Shown here piece by piece: positions 24,650 to 33,452 of a DNA stretch of 35,149 nucleotides. Every line of letters starts with the position of its first letter. Positions within the stretch are counted from its first letter, which is position 1. The notes under the pieces are model-generated. The model was not told the DNA's origin, did not search any database, and saw only the letters and a program-made list of their open reading frames with translations. The DNA comes from RUG11247 sp045649485 (lineage in GTDB: Bacteria > Bacillota > Clostridia > Christensenellales > Aristaeellaceae): the NCBI GenBank assembly GCA_045649485.1, contig JAZRPZ010000106.1, positions 1-35,149 of the forward strand, written 5' to 3'. Position numbers and translations under genes: made by a program.

Positions 24650-25788
24650 GAATCGGTATTATCGGCATCGGCAACATGGGTTCCGGTCACATGAAGAGCA
24701 TCATGGCCGGCAACATTGAAGGCATGGTAATGGGCGCAGTGGCAGACACTAACCCCGAGCGTCTCAAGTGGGCAGAAGACAATTACCCCACCGTTCCCCG
24801 CTTTGACAATGCCACCGCAATGATGGAAAGCGGTCTGGTCGACGCAGTTATCGTCGCCACTCCCCACTACATCCATCCCGATCTGGTCAAGGAAGCTCTC
24901 TCCAAGGGGCTGCATGCCCTGAGCGAGAAGCCCGCAGGCGTATACACCAAGGCTGTCAGCGAACTGATCGATTTCGTAAAGGCACAGGACAAGACCTATG
25001 CCATCATGTTCAACCAGCGCACCAACTGCGTATACCGCAAGATGAAGGAGATCATCGACTCCGGCGAGATGGGCAAGATCCGTCGTACCAACTGGCTGAT
25101 CACCGACTGGTACCGTCCCCAGAGCTACTATGATTCCGGCGCATGGCGTGCAACCTGGGGCGGCGAAGGCGGCGGCGTTCTGCTGAACCAGTGCCCCCAC
25201 AATCTGGACCTGTGGCAGTGGATCTGCGGCATGCCCAGCAAGGTAACCGCTTTCACCCACAACGGCAAGTGGCATGATATCGAAGTTGAAGACGACGTAA
25301 CTGCATACGTTGAGTATCCCAACGGCGCTACCGGCGTTTTCATCACCTCCACCGGCGATGCACCCGGCACCAACCGTCTGGAAGTTACTCTGGACGGCGG
25401 CAAGCTGGTCTGCGACGGCAAGAAGCTGACCATGTACAAGCTCTCCGAGTTTGTTGACGATTTCTCCGCACACTGGAAGGGCGGCTTCGGCGCTCCCGAG
25501 TGCACCGAGATCGAAGTTGAGACCGACGGCGAGAATCCCCAGCATGCAGGCGTTCTGCGCGCATTTGCCGCACATCTGCTCAAGGGCGAACCCCTCACCG
25601 CTGCCGGCGAAGAAGGCATCAACGGCCTGATGATCTCCAACGCAATGCATCTGTCCAGCTGGACCGGCGAGACCGTCACCCTGCCCATCGACGAAGACAG
25701 GTTCCTGGCTGAGCTGAACAAGCGCCGCGCCACCTCTCGTCTGAAGAGCGGCGACTCCGTGACCCTCGACACCGAAGGAACCTATTGA
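24637..25788 (+). CDS. Gfo/Idh/MocA-family oxidoreductase
   Basis: A 383-residue NAD(P)-dependent sugar or polyol dehydrogenase. The Rossmann domain opens VRIGIIGIGNMGSGHMKSI (GxGxxG) and continues to AVIVATPHYIHPDLVKEAL. ALSEKPAG holds the catalytic Lys of the family's EKP motif, and GGGVLLNQCPHNLDLWQW supplies the conserved Asp/His side of the active site. The C-terminal beta-sheet domain ends at about residue 350, followed by a short basic tail. It lies between two isomerase genes, 12 bp before the second, a classical arrangement for catabolism of an uncommon sugar or inositol-like substrate. Confidence 0.93.
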   Translation: MDVVRIGIIGIGNMGSGHMKSIMAGNIEGMVMGAVADTNPERLKWAEDNYPTVPRFDNATAMMESGLVDAVIVATPHYIHPDLVKEALSKGLHALSEKPAGVYTKAVSELIDFVKAQDKTYAIMFNQRTNCVYRKMKEIIDSGEMGKIRRTNWLITDWYRPQSYYDSGAWRATWGGEGGGVLLNQCPHNLDLWQWICGMPSKVTAFTHNGKWHDIEVEDDVTAYVEYPNGATGVFITSTGDAPGTNRLEVTLDGGKLVCDGKKLTMYKLSEFVDDFSAHWKGGFGAPECTEIEVETDGENPQHAGVLRAFAAHLLKGEPLTAAGEEGINGLMISNAMHLSSWTGETVTLPIDEDRFLAELNKRRATSRLKSGDSVTLDTEGTY

Positions 25789-25800
25789 TGGAGGATATCC

Positions 25801-26586
25801 ATGATTAAAATAGGCATCTGCACAAGCGTCGAGAACATCGACATCGTTGAAAAGTGCGGTTACGACTATATCGAGCTGGGTCTTGCTTCCCTCGCGGCAA
25901 TGAGCGAATCCGAATACGCTGCCGCACTGGCCAAGGTTCAGAACGCAAAGATCAAGGCTGAGGCCTGCAACGGCATGCTGCCCGCCTCCGTGCCCGTAAC
26001 CGGCCCCAACGTAAATGCCCAGCAGATACATGAATATCTGGAAAAGGCATTCACCCGCGCCGAAAAGCTTGGCGTAAAGGTAGTAGTATTCGGTTCCGCC
26101 GGCGCACGCAATGTGCCCGAAGGATTCGATTTTGCTCAGGCATGGCGTCAGATAAGCAACTTCCTGCGTCTTGCACAGCCCCACGCACAGGAGCACGGCA
26201 TCACCATCGCCATTGAGCCCCTGCGCCGCGGCGAGAGCAATATCATCAATCTGGTATCCGAAGCAGTGGCTATCTCTTCCCTGCTGCAGCTGTCCAATGT
26301 AAAGGCGCTGGGCGATACCTACCACATGGCAATGTGCTCCGAGCCCATCTCCGCACTTACCAATGCGGGCGAGATGCTGGCCCATGTGCACACCGCCAAC
26401 GCCCTCGGCCGCATCCTTCCCAAGGAAGGCGATGGCGAAAATTACATGGGCATCTTCCAGGCCATGAAGGCCGGCGGCTATGAAGGCCGCATAAGCTGCG
26501 AAGCCGGCTGCAAAGATTTTGCGGTTGACGCGCAGGCTGCATTCGATGTACTGGACAAATGCCGCAAGGCGGTATATAATAGCTGA
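25801..26586 (+). CDS. Sugar phosphate isomerase/epimerase, second paralogue
   Basis: A 261-residue TIM-barrel isomerase of the AP endonuclease 2 fold, only distantly similar to the one at 23768. Metal and substrate blocks are ITIAIEPLRRGESNIIN (Glu), KALGDTYHMAM (Asp/His), AHVHTANALGR (His) and GRISCEAGCKD (Glu). The IEPLxRxExNxxN pattern resembles D-tagatose 3-epimerase/psicose epimerase-type enzymes, which act on free ketoses. It closes the operon, with a terminator directly after. GGAGG lies 7 bp before the ATG. Confidence 0.9.
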   Translation: MIKIGICTSVENIDIVEKCGYDYIELGLASLAAMSESEYAAALAKVQNAKIKAEACNGMLPASVPVTGPNVNAQQIHEYLEKAFTRAEKLGVKVVVFGSAGARNVPEGFDFAQAWRQISNFLRLAQPHAQEHGITIAIEPLRRGESNIINLVSEAVAISSLLQLSNVKALGDTYHMAMCSEPISALTNAGEMLAHVHTANALGRILPKEGDGENYMGIFQAMKAGGYEGRISCEAGCKDFAVDAQAAFDVLDKCRKAVYNS

Positions 26587-26592
26587 TGGTAC

Positions 26593-26628
26593 AGGCCGTT
26601 CCTGCGCTGCGGGGACGGCCTAATTTTC
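26593..26628 (+). terminator. Terminator of the sugar-module operon
   Basis: A stem AGGCCGTTCC / GGGACGGCCT with an 8-9 base loop, then AATTTTC, 6 bp after the isomerase stop and just before trkA. Confidence 0.65.
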
Positions 26629-26643
26629 TCCACAGGAGATATT

Positions 26644-28020
26644 ATGAACATAATCATAGTAGGCAACGGCAAGGTAGGCTACACTCTTGCGGAATACCTC
26701 ACCGTTCATCACAATCACGACGTTACCATAATAGATAAAGACCGCGACGCGCTGCGCAAGGCCAGCGAGACGCTGGATGTTCTTTGCGTGCGCGGAAACG
26801 GCGGCAACGTGCGTTCCCTTATCGAAGCCGGCGCTGAAAAAGCCGATGTAATAATCGCCGTCACTGCAAACGACGAACTGAATATGGTTTGCTGCCTTGC
26901 TGCAAAGCAGCTGGGCACCGGCTATTCCATCGCCCGCGTCCGCAATCCCGAATATACCGAAAGTCTGGGCCTTCTGCAGGAAAGGCTGGATATCGATCAG
27001 GTTATAAATCCTGAGCGCACCACCGCTCAGGAAATTTCCCGCCTGCTGCGCTTCCCGCTGGCTATGAACATCGAAGCCTTCTCCCACGGCAGGGTCGAAA
27101 TGGTCGAATTCACCGTGCGCAAAGAGGATGACGAAATTATTGGCATTCCCCTTTCCAAGCTGCATTCCCATTTCCCCCATGTACAGTTCGTTGCCGCAAA
27201 GCGCAAGAATGAATCCATCGTGCCCGATGGTTCTTTCGTCATACAGGAAGGCGACCGTGTCTATGTATCCGGTGAACACGTTGCCGTTACCCGCTTTTTC
27301 AAGATACTGGAAAAAGATACCCAGCGCGTAAAGTCCGCTATGCTGATAGGCGGCGGACACATTTCCTACTATCTCGCCCGTCAGCTGTATTCTCTTGGCC
27401 TGCGCATAAAGCTTATCGAGATAAAGCCCGACAAATGCCGCAGGCTGTGCGAAGACCTTGAAGGCGTTGATGTTGTATGCGGCGACGGTACCGACCGCGA
27501 GACTCTGCTGGATGAAAACATGGAAGCCTACGACGCGCTTATCTGCCTTACCGACCGCGACGAAGAAAACATGATCACCGGTCTGTACGGTCTGCGTATG
27601 GGCACCAGAAAGGTCATCGTAAAGGTCAACCGTCTCAATACCCCGGAAGTTCTGGATGACCTCGGTCTCGAAAGCGTGGTCAGCCCCAAGATATCCACCG
27701 CAAACGCCATCCTCCGCAGCGTACATGCACTTTCCAATTCCCGCAGTTCCCGCATGCAGAAGGTATATACCATGCTGGGCGGCACTGTGGAAGCGCTTGA
27801 GTTCACTGCGCTGGCAGGCAGTAACTTCCTGAATATCCCCCTTGCAAGGCTGAAGATCAAAAAGGGTGTGCTGGTCTGCGTACTGGTGCGCAACCGCAGG
27901 ACGATAATCCCCTTCGGCGGCGACCACATCGAATCCGGCGATACCGTTATAATTACAGCCAAGGCGGGCACGATCCACGAACTTGCCGAAGTATTCACCG
28001 GCGTTAAGGAGAGCACATGA
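26644..28020 (+). CDS. trkA: Trk potassium uptake system peripheral protein TrkA
   Basis: A 458-residue cytoplasmic gating protein with two RCK units in tandem. The first NAD-binding fold begins NIIIVGNGKVGYTLAEYL with acidic IIDKD, the second AMLIGGGHISYYLARQL with IEIKPDK. Each is followed by a TrkA-C domain (about 140-220 and 375-455, with GDRVYVSGE and GDTVIITAK). The start follows CAGGAGAT. The stop overlaps trkH as ATGA. Binding of NADH or ATP is known to control the channel in this family. Confidence 0.96.
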   Translation: MNIIIVGNGKVGYTLAEYLTVHHNHDVTIIDKDRDALRKASETLDVLCVRGNGGNVRSLIEAGAEKADVIIAVTANDELNMVCCLAAKQLGTGYSIARVRNPEYTESLGLLQERLDIDQVINPERTTAQEISRLLRFPLAMNIEAFSHGRVEMVEFTVRKEDDEIIGIPLSKLHSHFPHVQFVAAKRKNESIVPDGSFVIQEGDRVYVSGEHVAVTRFFKILEKDTQRVKSAMLIGGGHISYYLARQLYSLGLRIKLIEIKPDKCRRLCEDLEGVDVVCGDGTDRETLLDENMEAYDALICLTDRDEENMITGLYGLRMGTRKVIVKVNRLNTPEVLDDLGLESVVSPKISTANAILRSVHALSNSRSSRMQKVYTMLGGTVEALEFTALAGSNFLNIPLARLKIKKGVLVCVLVRNRRTIIPFGGDHIESGDTVIITAKAGTIHELAEVFTGVKEST

Positions 28021-29468
28021 ACTACCGGCTGATTTCAAATCTGACCGGCGCGGTGCTGCTGGTGGAAGCGGCAATGATGATCATATGCTTTGCCATTGCG
28101 CTTGCGATCGGCAGCGGCGACCACATGGCGCTGCTCATCTCCGCCGCCATAACCATTGCAGTGGGGCTGCCGATGCGCCTTATAAAGCCCCGGACCGAAA
28201 CGCTGCGTGCCCGCGACGGTTTTACTGTTGTAGCCCTGGGCTGGTTTCTGGTATCCCTTTTGGGCACACTGCCCTTCGTTATCTCCGGCGCAATACCCAA
28301 TTTCATAGATGCGCTGTTTGAGACCGTTTCCGGCTTCACCACCACCGGCGCAACCATCCTTACGGATATCGAAGCCCTGCCCCGCGGTCTGCACTTCTGG
28401 CGCAGCTTCACCCATTGGGCAGGCGGTATGGGCGTTCTGGTGCTTTCCATGGCCATAATGCCCAAAATGGGTTCCCGTTCCATTCACCTTATGCGTGCAG
28501 AATCTCCCGGACCTTCCGTGGACAAGATGGTGCCGCGAATCGGCGACAACGCAAAGATACTTTATGCCATTTACCTCAGCCTCACCGCGCTGATGTTCTG
28601 TGTACTTTTGTTCTGCGGGCTGGGCTGGTACGATTCTGCCGTACATACCTTCAGCACAGCGGGCACGGGCGGCTTCTCCATTTACGCGGACAGTATCGCC
28701 CATTACCCCGTATATGTGCAGAGCATTATCGGCGTATTCTGCATGTTGTTCGGCATAAACTTCGCCCTGTTCTTTGCATTCCTTTGCCGCGATTACAAGA
28801 CAGTGCGCAAAAACGGCGAACTGAAGCTGTATCTCTCCATTATCGGCGTGGCTACGCTGCTTATCGCCGCCAACATACTTCCCCTGTATGACGGCAACAA
28901 GCTCAGCGCACTGCATCATGCGTATTTCCAGGTATCCTCCACAATAACATCCACAGGCTATGCCACCGCGGATTTCAACACCTGGCCTACGCTTTCAAAG
29001 ATGCTGATTGTTCTCCTCATGTTCACCGGCTGCTGCGCAGGCTCGACCGGCGGCGGCATAAAGCTTATCCGCATAGAGGTGCTGTGCAAGGTAATGGCAC
29101 GTGAGGTGCGCCGCACTGTACATCCCCGCTCGGTAAGCCTTATAAAGGTAGACGGGCGCGTCATAGAGGAAGATACCGTCAACGGTGTAATGGCCTTCTT
29201 CTTCGTGTATATGCTGATACTGCTGCTCACAAGCATACTGGTCAGCTTCGACAGCTTCGTGCGCGATGTATCCTTTGAAGCCTGCTTTACCGGCGCTCTC
29301 ACCACACTGAGCAACATCGGTCCCGGTCTGGGGGAAGTAGGTCCCTCGGGTGGTTTCGCGAATTTCACCGGATTTTCCAAGCTGATATTCACCTTCAACA
29401 TGCTCATCGGCAGGCTTGAGCTTTTCCCGCTGCTCATGTTCCTTTCACCGAGAGCATGGAAAAAATAA
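28017..29468 (+). CDS. trkH: Trk potassium uptake transporter TrkH
   Basis: A 483-residue K+ channel-like transporter with about ten helices arranged as four M1-P-M2 units. The four selectivity loops are visible: TVSGFTTTGATIL, STAGTGGFSIYAD, TITSTGYATADF and LSNIGPGLGEVGPSGGF, each with its filter glycine. The third repeat carries CAGSTGGGIKLIR, the intramembrane gate region. It is translationally coupled to trkA, its gating partner. A terminator follows at 29480. Confidence 0.96.
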   Translation: MNYRLISNLTGAVLLVEAAMMIICFAIALAIGSGDHMALLISAAITIAVGLPMRLIKPRTETLRARDGFTVVALGWFLVSLLGTLPFVISGAIPNFIDALFETVSGFTTTGATILTDIEALPRGLHFWRSFTHWAGGMGVLVLSMAIMPKMGSRSIHLMRAESPGPSVDKMVPRIGDNAKILYAIYLSLTALMFCVLLFCGLGWYDSAVHTFSTAGTGGFSIYADSIAHYPVYVQSIIGVFCMLFGINFALFFAFLCRDYKTVRKNGELKLYLSIIGVATLLIAANILPLYDGNKLSALHHAYFQVSSTITSTGYATADFNTWPTLSKMLIVLLMFTGCCAGSTGGGIKLIRIEVLCKVMAREVRRTVHPRSVSLIKVDGRVIEEDTVNGVMAFFFVYMLILLLTSILVSFDSFVRDVSFEACFTGALTTLSNIGPGLGEVGPSGGFANFTGFSKLIFTFNMLIGRLELFPLLMFLSPRAWKK

Positions 29469-29479
29469 ACAGCCTCATC

Positions 29480-29514
29480 AATACCGCGGACGTATCGTGC
29501 CGCGGTATTTTTTT
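29480..29514 (+). terminator. Terminator of trkAH
   Basis: A 10-bp stem AATACCGCGG / CCGCGGTATT with a 10-base loop and T7, 12 bp after the trkH stop. Confidence 0.88.
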
Positions 29515-29556
29515 ACTTCCAATAAACAATGCCGAACCCTTATGTCCACATAATGG

Positions 29557-29565
29557 TGATATACT
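29557..29565 (+). promoter_or_regulatory. Extended -10 promoter of the MATE gene
   Basis: TGA-TATACT (TATACT at 29560-29565) with no clear -35 at the usual distance. The start codon follows 37 bp later. Confidence 0.45.
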
Positions 29566-29602
29566 AAAAAGTAGTTTATCAATATGCAAAGGAGAAATCT
29601 CA

Positions 29603-30958
29603 ATGGGCAGATTTCTGGTAAAGGACAGGGCATTCTACAAGACCGCGCTTACCCTGGCGCTGCCTATCGTCCTGCAGAACATGATCACCATAGGCGTCAA
29701 CATCATGGACACTATAATGCTGGGCTCCTACGGCGAGATCCAGCTTTCCGGTTCTTCTCTGGCAAACGAATTCATAAACATATTCCACATTCTGTGCATG
29801 GGCATGGGCTGCGGCGCTGCGGTGCTTACCGCTCAGTTCTGGGGACGCAAGGACACCAAGTCCCTGAAATATGCCATCACCATCATGATGCGCATATGCC
29901 TCACTCTCGCGGCCATATTCACCATAGCTTCCATTGTGGCGCCCTCCTTCATAATGGGCATATTCACCACCGACCCTGAGGTAATCGAAAAGGGCCGCAT
30001 CTACTTCCTGTGGTCTTCCCCCACCTATCTGCTGATGGGCATCTCCCTCACCATGACGCTGGTGCTGCGCTCCATGCGCAAGGTAATGGTGCCCCTCATC
30101 ACCTCCATCATCTGCTTCTTCGTGAACATCTTCTTCAACTGGGTGTTCATATTCGGTAACTTCGGCGCACCCGAGATGCAGATTGCCGGCGCAGCACTGG
30201 GAACCCTTATCGCCCGCATCGTGGAAACAGCGATCATCGGCGGCTACATCCTCTTTATCGACAAGGATGTCGGCTTCCGCATCAAGGACCTCTTCGGCAC
30301 CACCGGCGGTCTGGTGCCCACCTATCTCAAGTACTCCATTCCCGTACTCATCTCCGACGGTATGCTGGCGCTGGGCAACAGCATGGTTTCCATCATCATG
30401 GGCCATATCGGCACCGAATTCGTTGCCGCAAATGCCATCATAGCCACCATCGTACGCCTTTCCACCGTATTCACGCAGGGCCTGGGTCAGGCTTCCAGCG
30501 TAATGACCGGCAACAGCCTTGGCCGCGGCGACAAGGACACTGCCTATACTCAGGGCGTTACCTTCGTTACCCTCAGCTTCATTATCGGCGTATTCGCCGC
30601 ACTGGTGATACTGGCGCTCAGCCCGTTCATCATCAATATGTACAATATTGAACAGACCACAAAGGATATCGCCTACCAGCTGATGTACGCCGTAGCGATA
30701 ATGGTCATCTTCCAGTCCTCTCAGTCCATGCTCACAAAGGGCGTGCTGCGCGGCGGCGGAGACACCAAGTTCCTCATGGTAGCGGATGTTCTCTTCCTGT
30801 GGCTGGCTTCCGTACCGCTCGGCGCAATGTGCGGTCTGGTATGGCATGCAAGCCCCTTCCTCATCTACATCGCCCTGAAGATAGACTGGGCAATAAAGAC
30901 CTTCATCTGCCTGTTCCGCCTCGGTACCAAAAAGTGGATACGCGTGGTCAAGGCATGA
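29603..30958 (+). CDS. MATE family efflux transporter
   Basis: A 451-residue transporter with twelve predicted helices, exporting drugs or metabolites by Na+ or H+ antiport. The first helix block reads FYKTALTLALPIVLQNMITI, followed by NIMDTIMLGSYGEIQLSGSS, the usual MATE start. The second half repeats the fold (SIPVLISDGMLALGNSMVSI, FTQGLGQASSVMTGNSLGRG). The frame extends back to 29456 over the trkH terminator, but AAAGGAG sets the ATG at 29603. The last part (KIDWAIKTFICLFRLGTKKW) is characteristic of the clostridial NorM/DinF-like group. Substrate unknown. Confidence 0.94.
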   Translation: MGRFLVKDRAFYKTALTLALPIVLQNMITIGVNIMDTIMLGSYGEIQLSGSSLANEFINIFHILCMGMGCGAAVLTAQFWGRKDTKSLKYAITIMMRICLTLAAIFTIASIVAPSFIMGIFTTDPEVIEKGRIYFLWSSPTYLLMGISLTMTLVLRSMRKVMVPLITSIICFFVNIFFNWVFIFGNFGAPEMQIAGAALGTLIARIVETAIIGGYILFIDKDVGFRIKDLFGTTGGLVPTYLKYSIPVLISDGMLALGNSMVSIIMGHIGTEFVAANAIIATIVRLSTVFTQGLGQASSVMTGNSLGRGDKDTAYTQGVTFVTLSFIIGVFAALVILALSPFIINMYNIEQTTKDIAYQLMYAVAIMVIFQSSQSMLTKGVLRGGGDTKFLMVADVLFLWLASVPLGAMCGLVWHASPFLIYIALKIDWAIKTFICLFRLGTKKWIRVVKA

Positions 30959-30961
30959 CAA

Positions 30962-31000
30962 AAGCGGGATGCTCTCTGCTGAGAGCATCCCGCTTCTTTT
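30962..31000 (+). terminator. Terminator of the MATE gene, partly bidirectional
   Basis: A perfect 15-bp stem (30962-30976 with 30981-30995), TGCT loop and CTTTT. In the other direction it is followed by TTTTG, so it may also end the convergent CDF gene. Confidence 0.88.
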
Positions 31001-31004
31001 ATGG

Positions 31005-32174
31005 TCATACGAAAGAAGTATCAATATTCACAACGGCGTTGTAAGTGGGGTCAAGTTCCTTAATGATATCCGCAGCACGCTTTTTGGCGGTCTCCGCATC
31101 CATTCCCGCATCAAAAGGCAGCAGTATATCGAATATCACATTGGTATGGGTCGGACCGGATACCATGCGGAAATCGTGGATAGTGATATCCTTATTCATA
31201 TGCTCCCTGAGCGCCTCAGCAATGCAGGCCTTTGTGGAATTGACCATCCAGTCATCGGTCTCAAGGGGGTCCATATGTATGACCACGTGACAGCTCAGCT
31301 CCTTGCAGAGCCTCTGCTCGACAAGGTCAATGGCATCATGGGTGGCAAGGATATTGCCGTCCGCAGGCACCTCCGCGTGCAGGGATATCATGCGCCTGCC
31401 TGCGCCGTAATCGTGGATAACGAGGTCATGCACACCCGTCACCACAGGACAGGAAAGCACGATGGAGTATATTTTATCGACGAATTCCTTGTCAGGTGCG
31501 GTACCGAGCAGCGGCGAGATGGTGTCCTTCGCAGCATTGAATCCTGCCCAGAGTATCATCAGAGCCACCAGAGCGCCCGTATAGCCGTCTATTGCCAGAC
31601 CGGTATAATGTGCCACTATCATGGAAACAAGCACCACAGCGGTCGCACAGGCGTCAGAGAGCGAATCGGTTGCAGTAGCCTTCATCGCCGCGGAATTTAT
31701 CTTCTTCGCAAGCGCACGGTTGTACATACTCATGTAGAACTTCACCAGCACAGACACCGCCAGTATGCCTGCAGACAGCAGATTGAATTCCACATCTTCG
31801 GGATTGAATATCTTCGTTACTGAATCCTTCATGAGAGAGAAGCCCATCATGAGTATCAGCATCGCAACGATAAGTCCCGCAATATACTCATATCTGCCGT
31901 GTCCGAAGGGATGGTCGGAATGGGGCTTCTGTCCGGCAAGCTTGAAGCCGAAGAGCATTATGAGGGAAGAACCCGCATCCGCAAGGTTATTGAACGAATC
32001 TGCCATTACGGCAATTGAACCTGCCAGCACGCCGGCGAAATACTTTGCGCCGAAGAGCAGTACATTCATCACGATGCCCAGTATACCCGCAAGAGAGCCG
32101 TATGCCTCGCGCACGGCGGGGTCAGATACGTTTTCATGATCCTTTATGAACAGTCTCACCAAAAGTTTTACCAT
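31005..32174 (-). CDS. Cation diffusion facilitator (CDF) metal exporter
   Basis: A 389-residue proton-coupled divalent metal exporter. Six helices are followed by a cytoplasmic ferredoxin-like domain (about 215-300), then an extra C-terminal part with HDFRMVSGPTHTNVIFDIL. The transport site is DSFNN in helix 2 (Asp59, Asn63) and DSLSD in helix 5 (Asp170, Asp174), with PHSDHPFGHGRYEYIAGL between. In zinc-type FieF the helix 5 residue is His; Asp there with Asn in helix 2 points to manganese or iron, by analogy. GGAGG precedes the ATG. Monocistronic, divergent from the oxidoreductase at 32294. Confidence 0.92.
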   Translation of the reverse strand: MVKLLVRLFIKDHENVSDPAVREAYGSLAGILGIVMNVLLFGAKYFAGVLAGSIAVMADSFNNLADAGSSLIMLFGFKLAGQKPHSDHPFGHGRYEYIAGLIVAMLILMMGFSLMKDSVTKIFNPEDVEFNLLSAGILAVSVLVKFYMSMYNRALAKKINSAAMKATATDSLSDACATAVVLVSMIVAHYTGLAIDGYTGALVALMILWAGFNAAKDTISPLLGTAPDKEFVDKIYSIVLSCPVVTGVHDLVIHDYGAGRRMISLHAEVPADGNILATHDAIDLVEQRLCKELSCHVVIHMDPLETDDWMVNSTKACIAEALREHMNKDITIHDFRMVSGPTHTNVIFDILLPFDAGMDAETAKKRAADIIKELDPTYNAVVNIDTSFV

Positions 32175-32226
32175 GCTAACATTCCTCCAATAGGCTCTAT
32201 TTTATCATCTTATGTAAAAAAAAGCC

Positions 32227-32255
32227 TTGCATATATCGCAACGATATTGTAAAAT
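32227..32255 (+). promoter_or_regulatory. Promoter of the second Gfo/Idh/MocA gene
   Basis: TTGCAT (32227-32232), a 17-bp spacer and TAAAAT (32250-32255). GGGAGG at 32280-32285 then precedes the ATG at 32294. Confidence 0.65.
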
Positions 32256-32293
32256 TGATGCATATGATAAAAACCCAAAGGGAGGTTTTTCAA

Positions 32294-33388
32294 ATGGATA
32301 AGGTAAAGGTTGGTATTATTGGTTGCGGCGGTATTGCCAATGGCAAGCACATGCCCTCTCTGAAGAAGCTGCCCGATGTTGAAATGGTAGCTTTCTGTGA
32401 TATCATCGAAGAGCGCGCTGTTAAGGCTGCTGCTGATTTCGGCACCCCCGACGCAAAGGTCTTCACCGATTACAAAGAACTGCTGAAGCTGGATCTGGAC
32501 GTTGTACACGTTCTGACCCCCAACAAGCAGCACTCCTTCATCACCGTTGACGCCCTTGAGAGCGGCAAGCACGTTATGTGCGAGAAGCCCATGGCCATCA
32601 ACTCCGAAGAAGCAAAGAAGATGCTGGATGCAGCAAAGCGCACCGGCAAGAAGCTGACCATCGGCTATCAGTCCCGCTTCCGCAAGAACTCCATGTACCT
32701 CAAGAAGTGCATCGAAAACGGCGATCTGGGTGATATCTACTACGCACGCGCACAGGCTGTCCGCCGCCGCGCAGTTCCCACCTGGGGCGTATTCCTTGAT
32801 GAAGAAAATCAGGGCGGCGGTCCCCTCATCGACATCGGCACCCACGCTCTGGACCTGACCCTGTGGGAGATGAACAATTACGAGCCCGAGATGGTAGTAG
32901 GCACCACCTTCCGCAAGCTGGCTGACACCAAGAACGCAGCCAACGCATGGGGCAGCTGGGATCCCGAGAAGTTCACCGTTGAAGATTCCGCTTTCGGTTT
33001 CATCAAGATGAAGAACGGCGCCACCATCGTTCTGGAGTCCGCATGGGCACTGAACACCCTGATCATCGACGAAGCAAAGACCATCCTGTGCGGCGATAAG
33101 GCCGGCGCTGACATGATCGGCGAAGGCGACAATCCCCTGCGCATCAACGGCGAGCGCTTCTCCGAGCTGTACACCACCAATCCCGAGCTGAAGACCGCTT
33201 CCGTTGCCTTCTATGATGGCGATATCGGCGGCCAGCCCCAGGAGATCGAAGCCCGCATGTGGATCAACCACGTAAAGGACGACAACGCACCCCTCGTAAC
33301 CAAGCCCGAGCAGGCATACGTTGTCACCCAGATCCTCGAAGCTATCTACGAGTCCGCCAAGACCGGCAAGCCCGTATTCTTCGACTAA
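32294..33388 (+). CDS. Gfo/Idh/MocA-family oxidoreductase, second paralogue
   Basis: A 364-residue NAD(P)-dependent dehydrogenase. It opens VKVGIIGCGGIANGKHMPSL (GxGGIA), has VMCEKPMAIN with the catalytic EKP Lys and GGGPLIDIGTHALDLTLW with the conserved Asp-His pair (DIGTH). A flexible stretch at about 210-225 is followed by the substrate-binding sheet. The start at 32294 is set by GGGAGG; a longer frame from 32255 overlaps the promoter. Codon use is strongly biased (AAG, CTG, GTT, C-ending), like ppdK, which suggests high expression, with its own promoter and terminator and no partner genes. DIGTHALDL resembles inositol dehydrogenase/UDP-N-acetylglucosamine oxidoreductase-like members; substrate unknown. 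Confidence 0.94.
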   Translation: MDKVKVGIIGCGGIANGKHMPSLKKLPDVEMVAFCDIIEERAVKAAADFGTPDAKVFTDYKELLKLDLDVVHVLTPNKQHSFITVDALESGKHVMCEKPMAINSEEAKKMLDAAKRTGKKLTIGYQSRFRKNSMYLKKCIENGDLGDIYYARAQAVRRRAVPTWGVFLDEENQGGGPLIDIGTHALDLTLWEMNNYEPEMVVGTTFRKLADTKNAANAWGSWDPEKFTVEDSAFGFIKMKNGATIVLESAWALNTLIIDEAKTILCGDKAGADMIGEGDNPLRINGERFSELYTTNPELKTASVAFYDGDIGGQPQEIEARMWINHVKDDNAPLVTKPEQAYVVTQILEAIYESAKTGKPVFFD

Positions 33389-33401
33389 TTTCTAAATCCA
33401 T

Positions 33402-33438
33402 GGCCCCTGCTGTTTTATGCCGCAGGGGTCTCTGTTTT
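33402..33438 (+). terminator. Terminator of the second Gfo/Idh/MocA gene
   Basis: A stem GGCCCCTGC / GCAGGGGTC with one G-U pair and a loop of about 11 bases, then TCTGTTTTT. It overlaps the region just before the next ribosome site, so some read-through into the next gene is possible. Confidence 0.7.
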
Positions 33439-33452
33439 TATGGAGGACAGTT

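Noticed and set aside
24616..26391. 591-residue minus-strand open frame opposite the isomerase/oxidoreductase genes
   Set aside because: It is antisense to three genes with clear family motifs and overlapping starts; composition (Ala/Gly/Val/His) is typical of a shadow frame.
29456..29602. N-terminal extension of the MATE transporter
   Set aside because: It would translate through the trkH terminator and the promoter; AAAGGAG selects the ATG at 29603.
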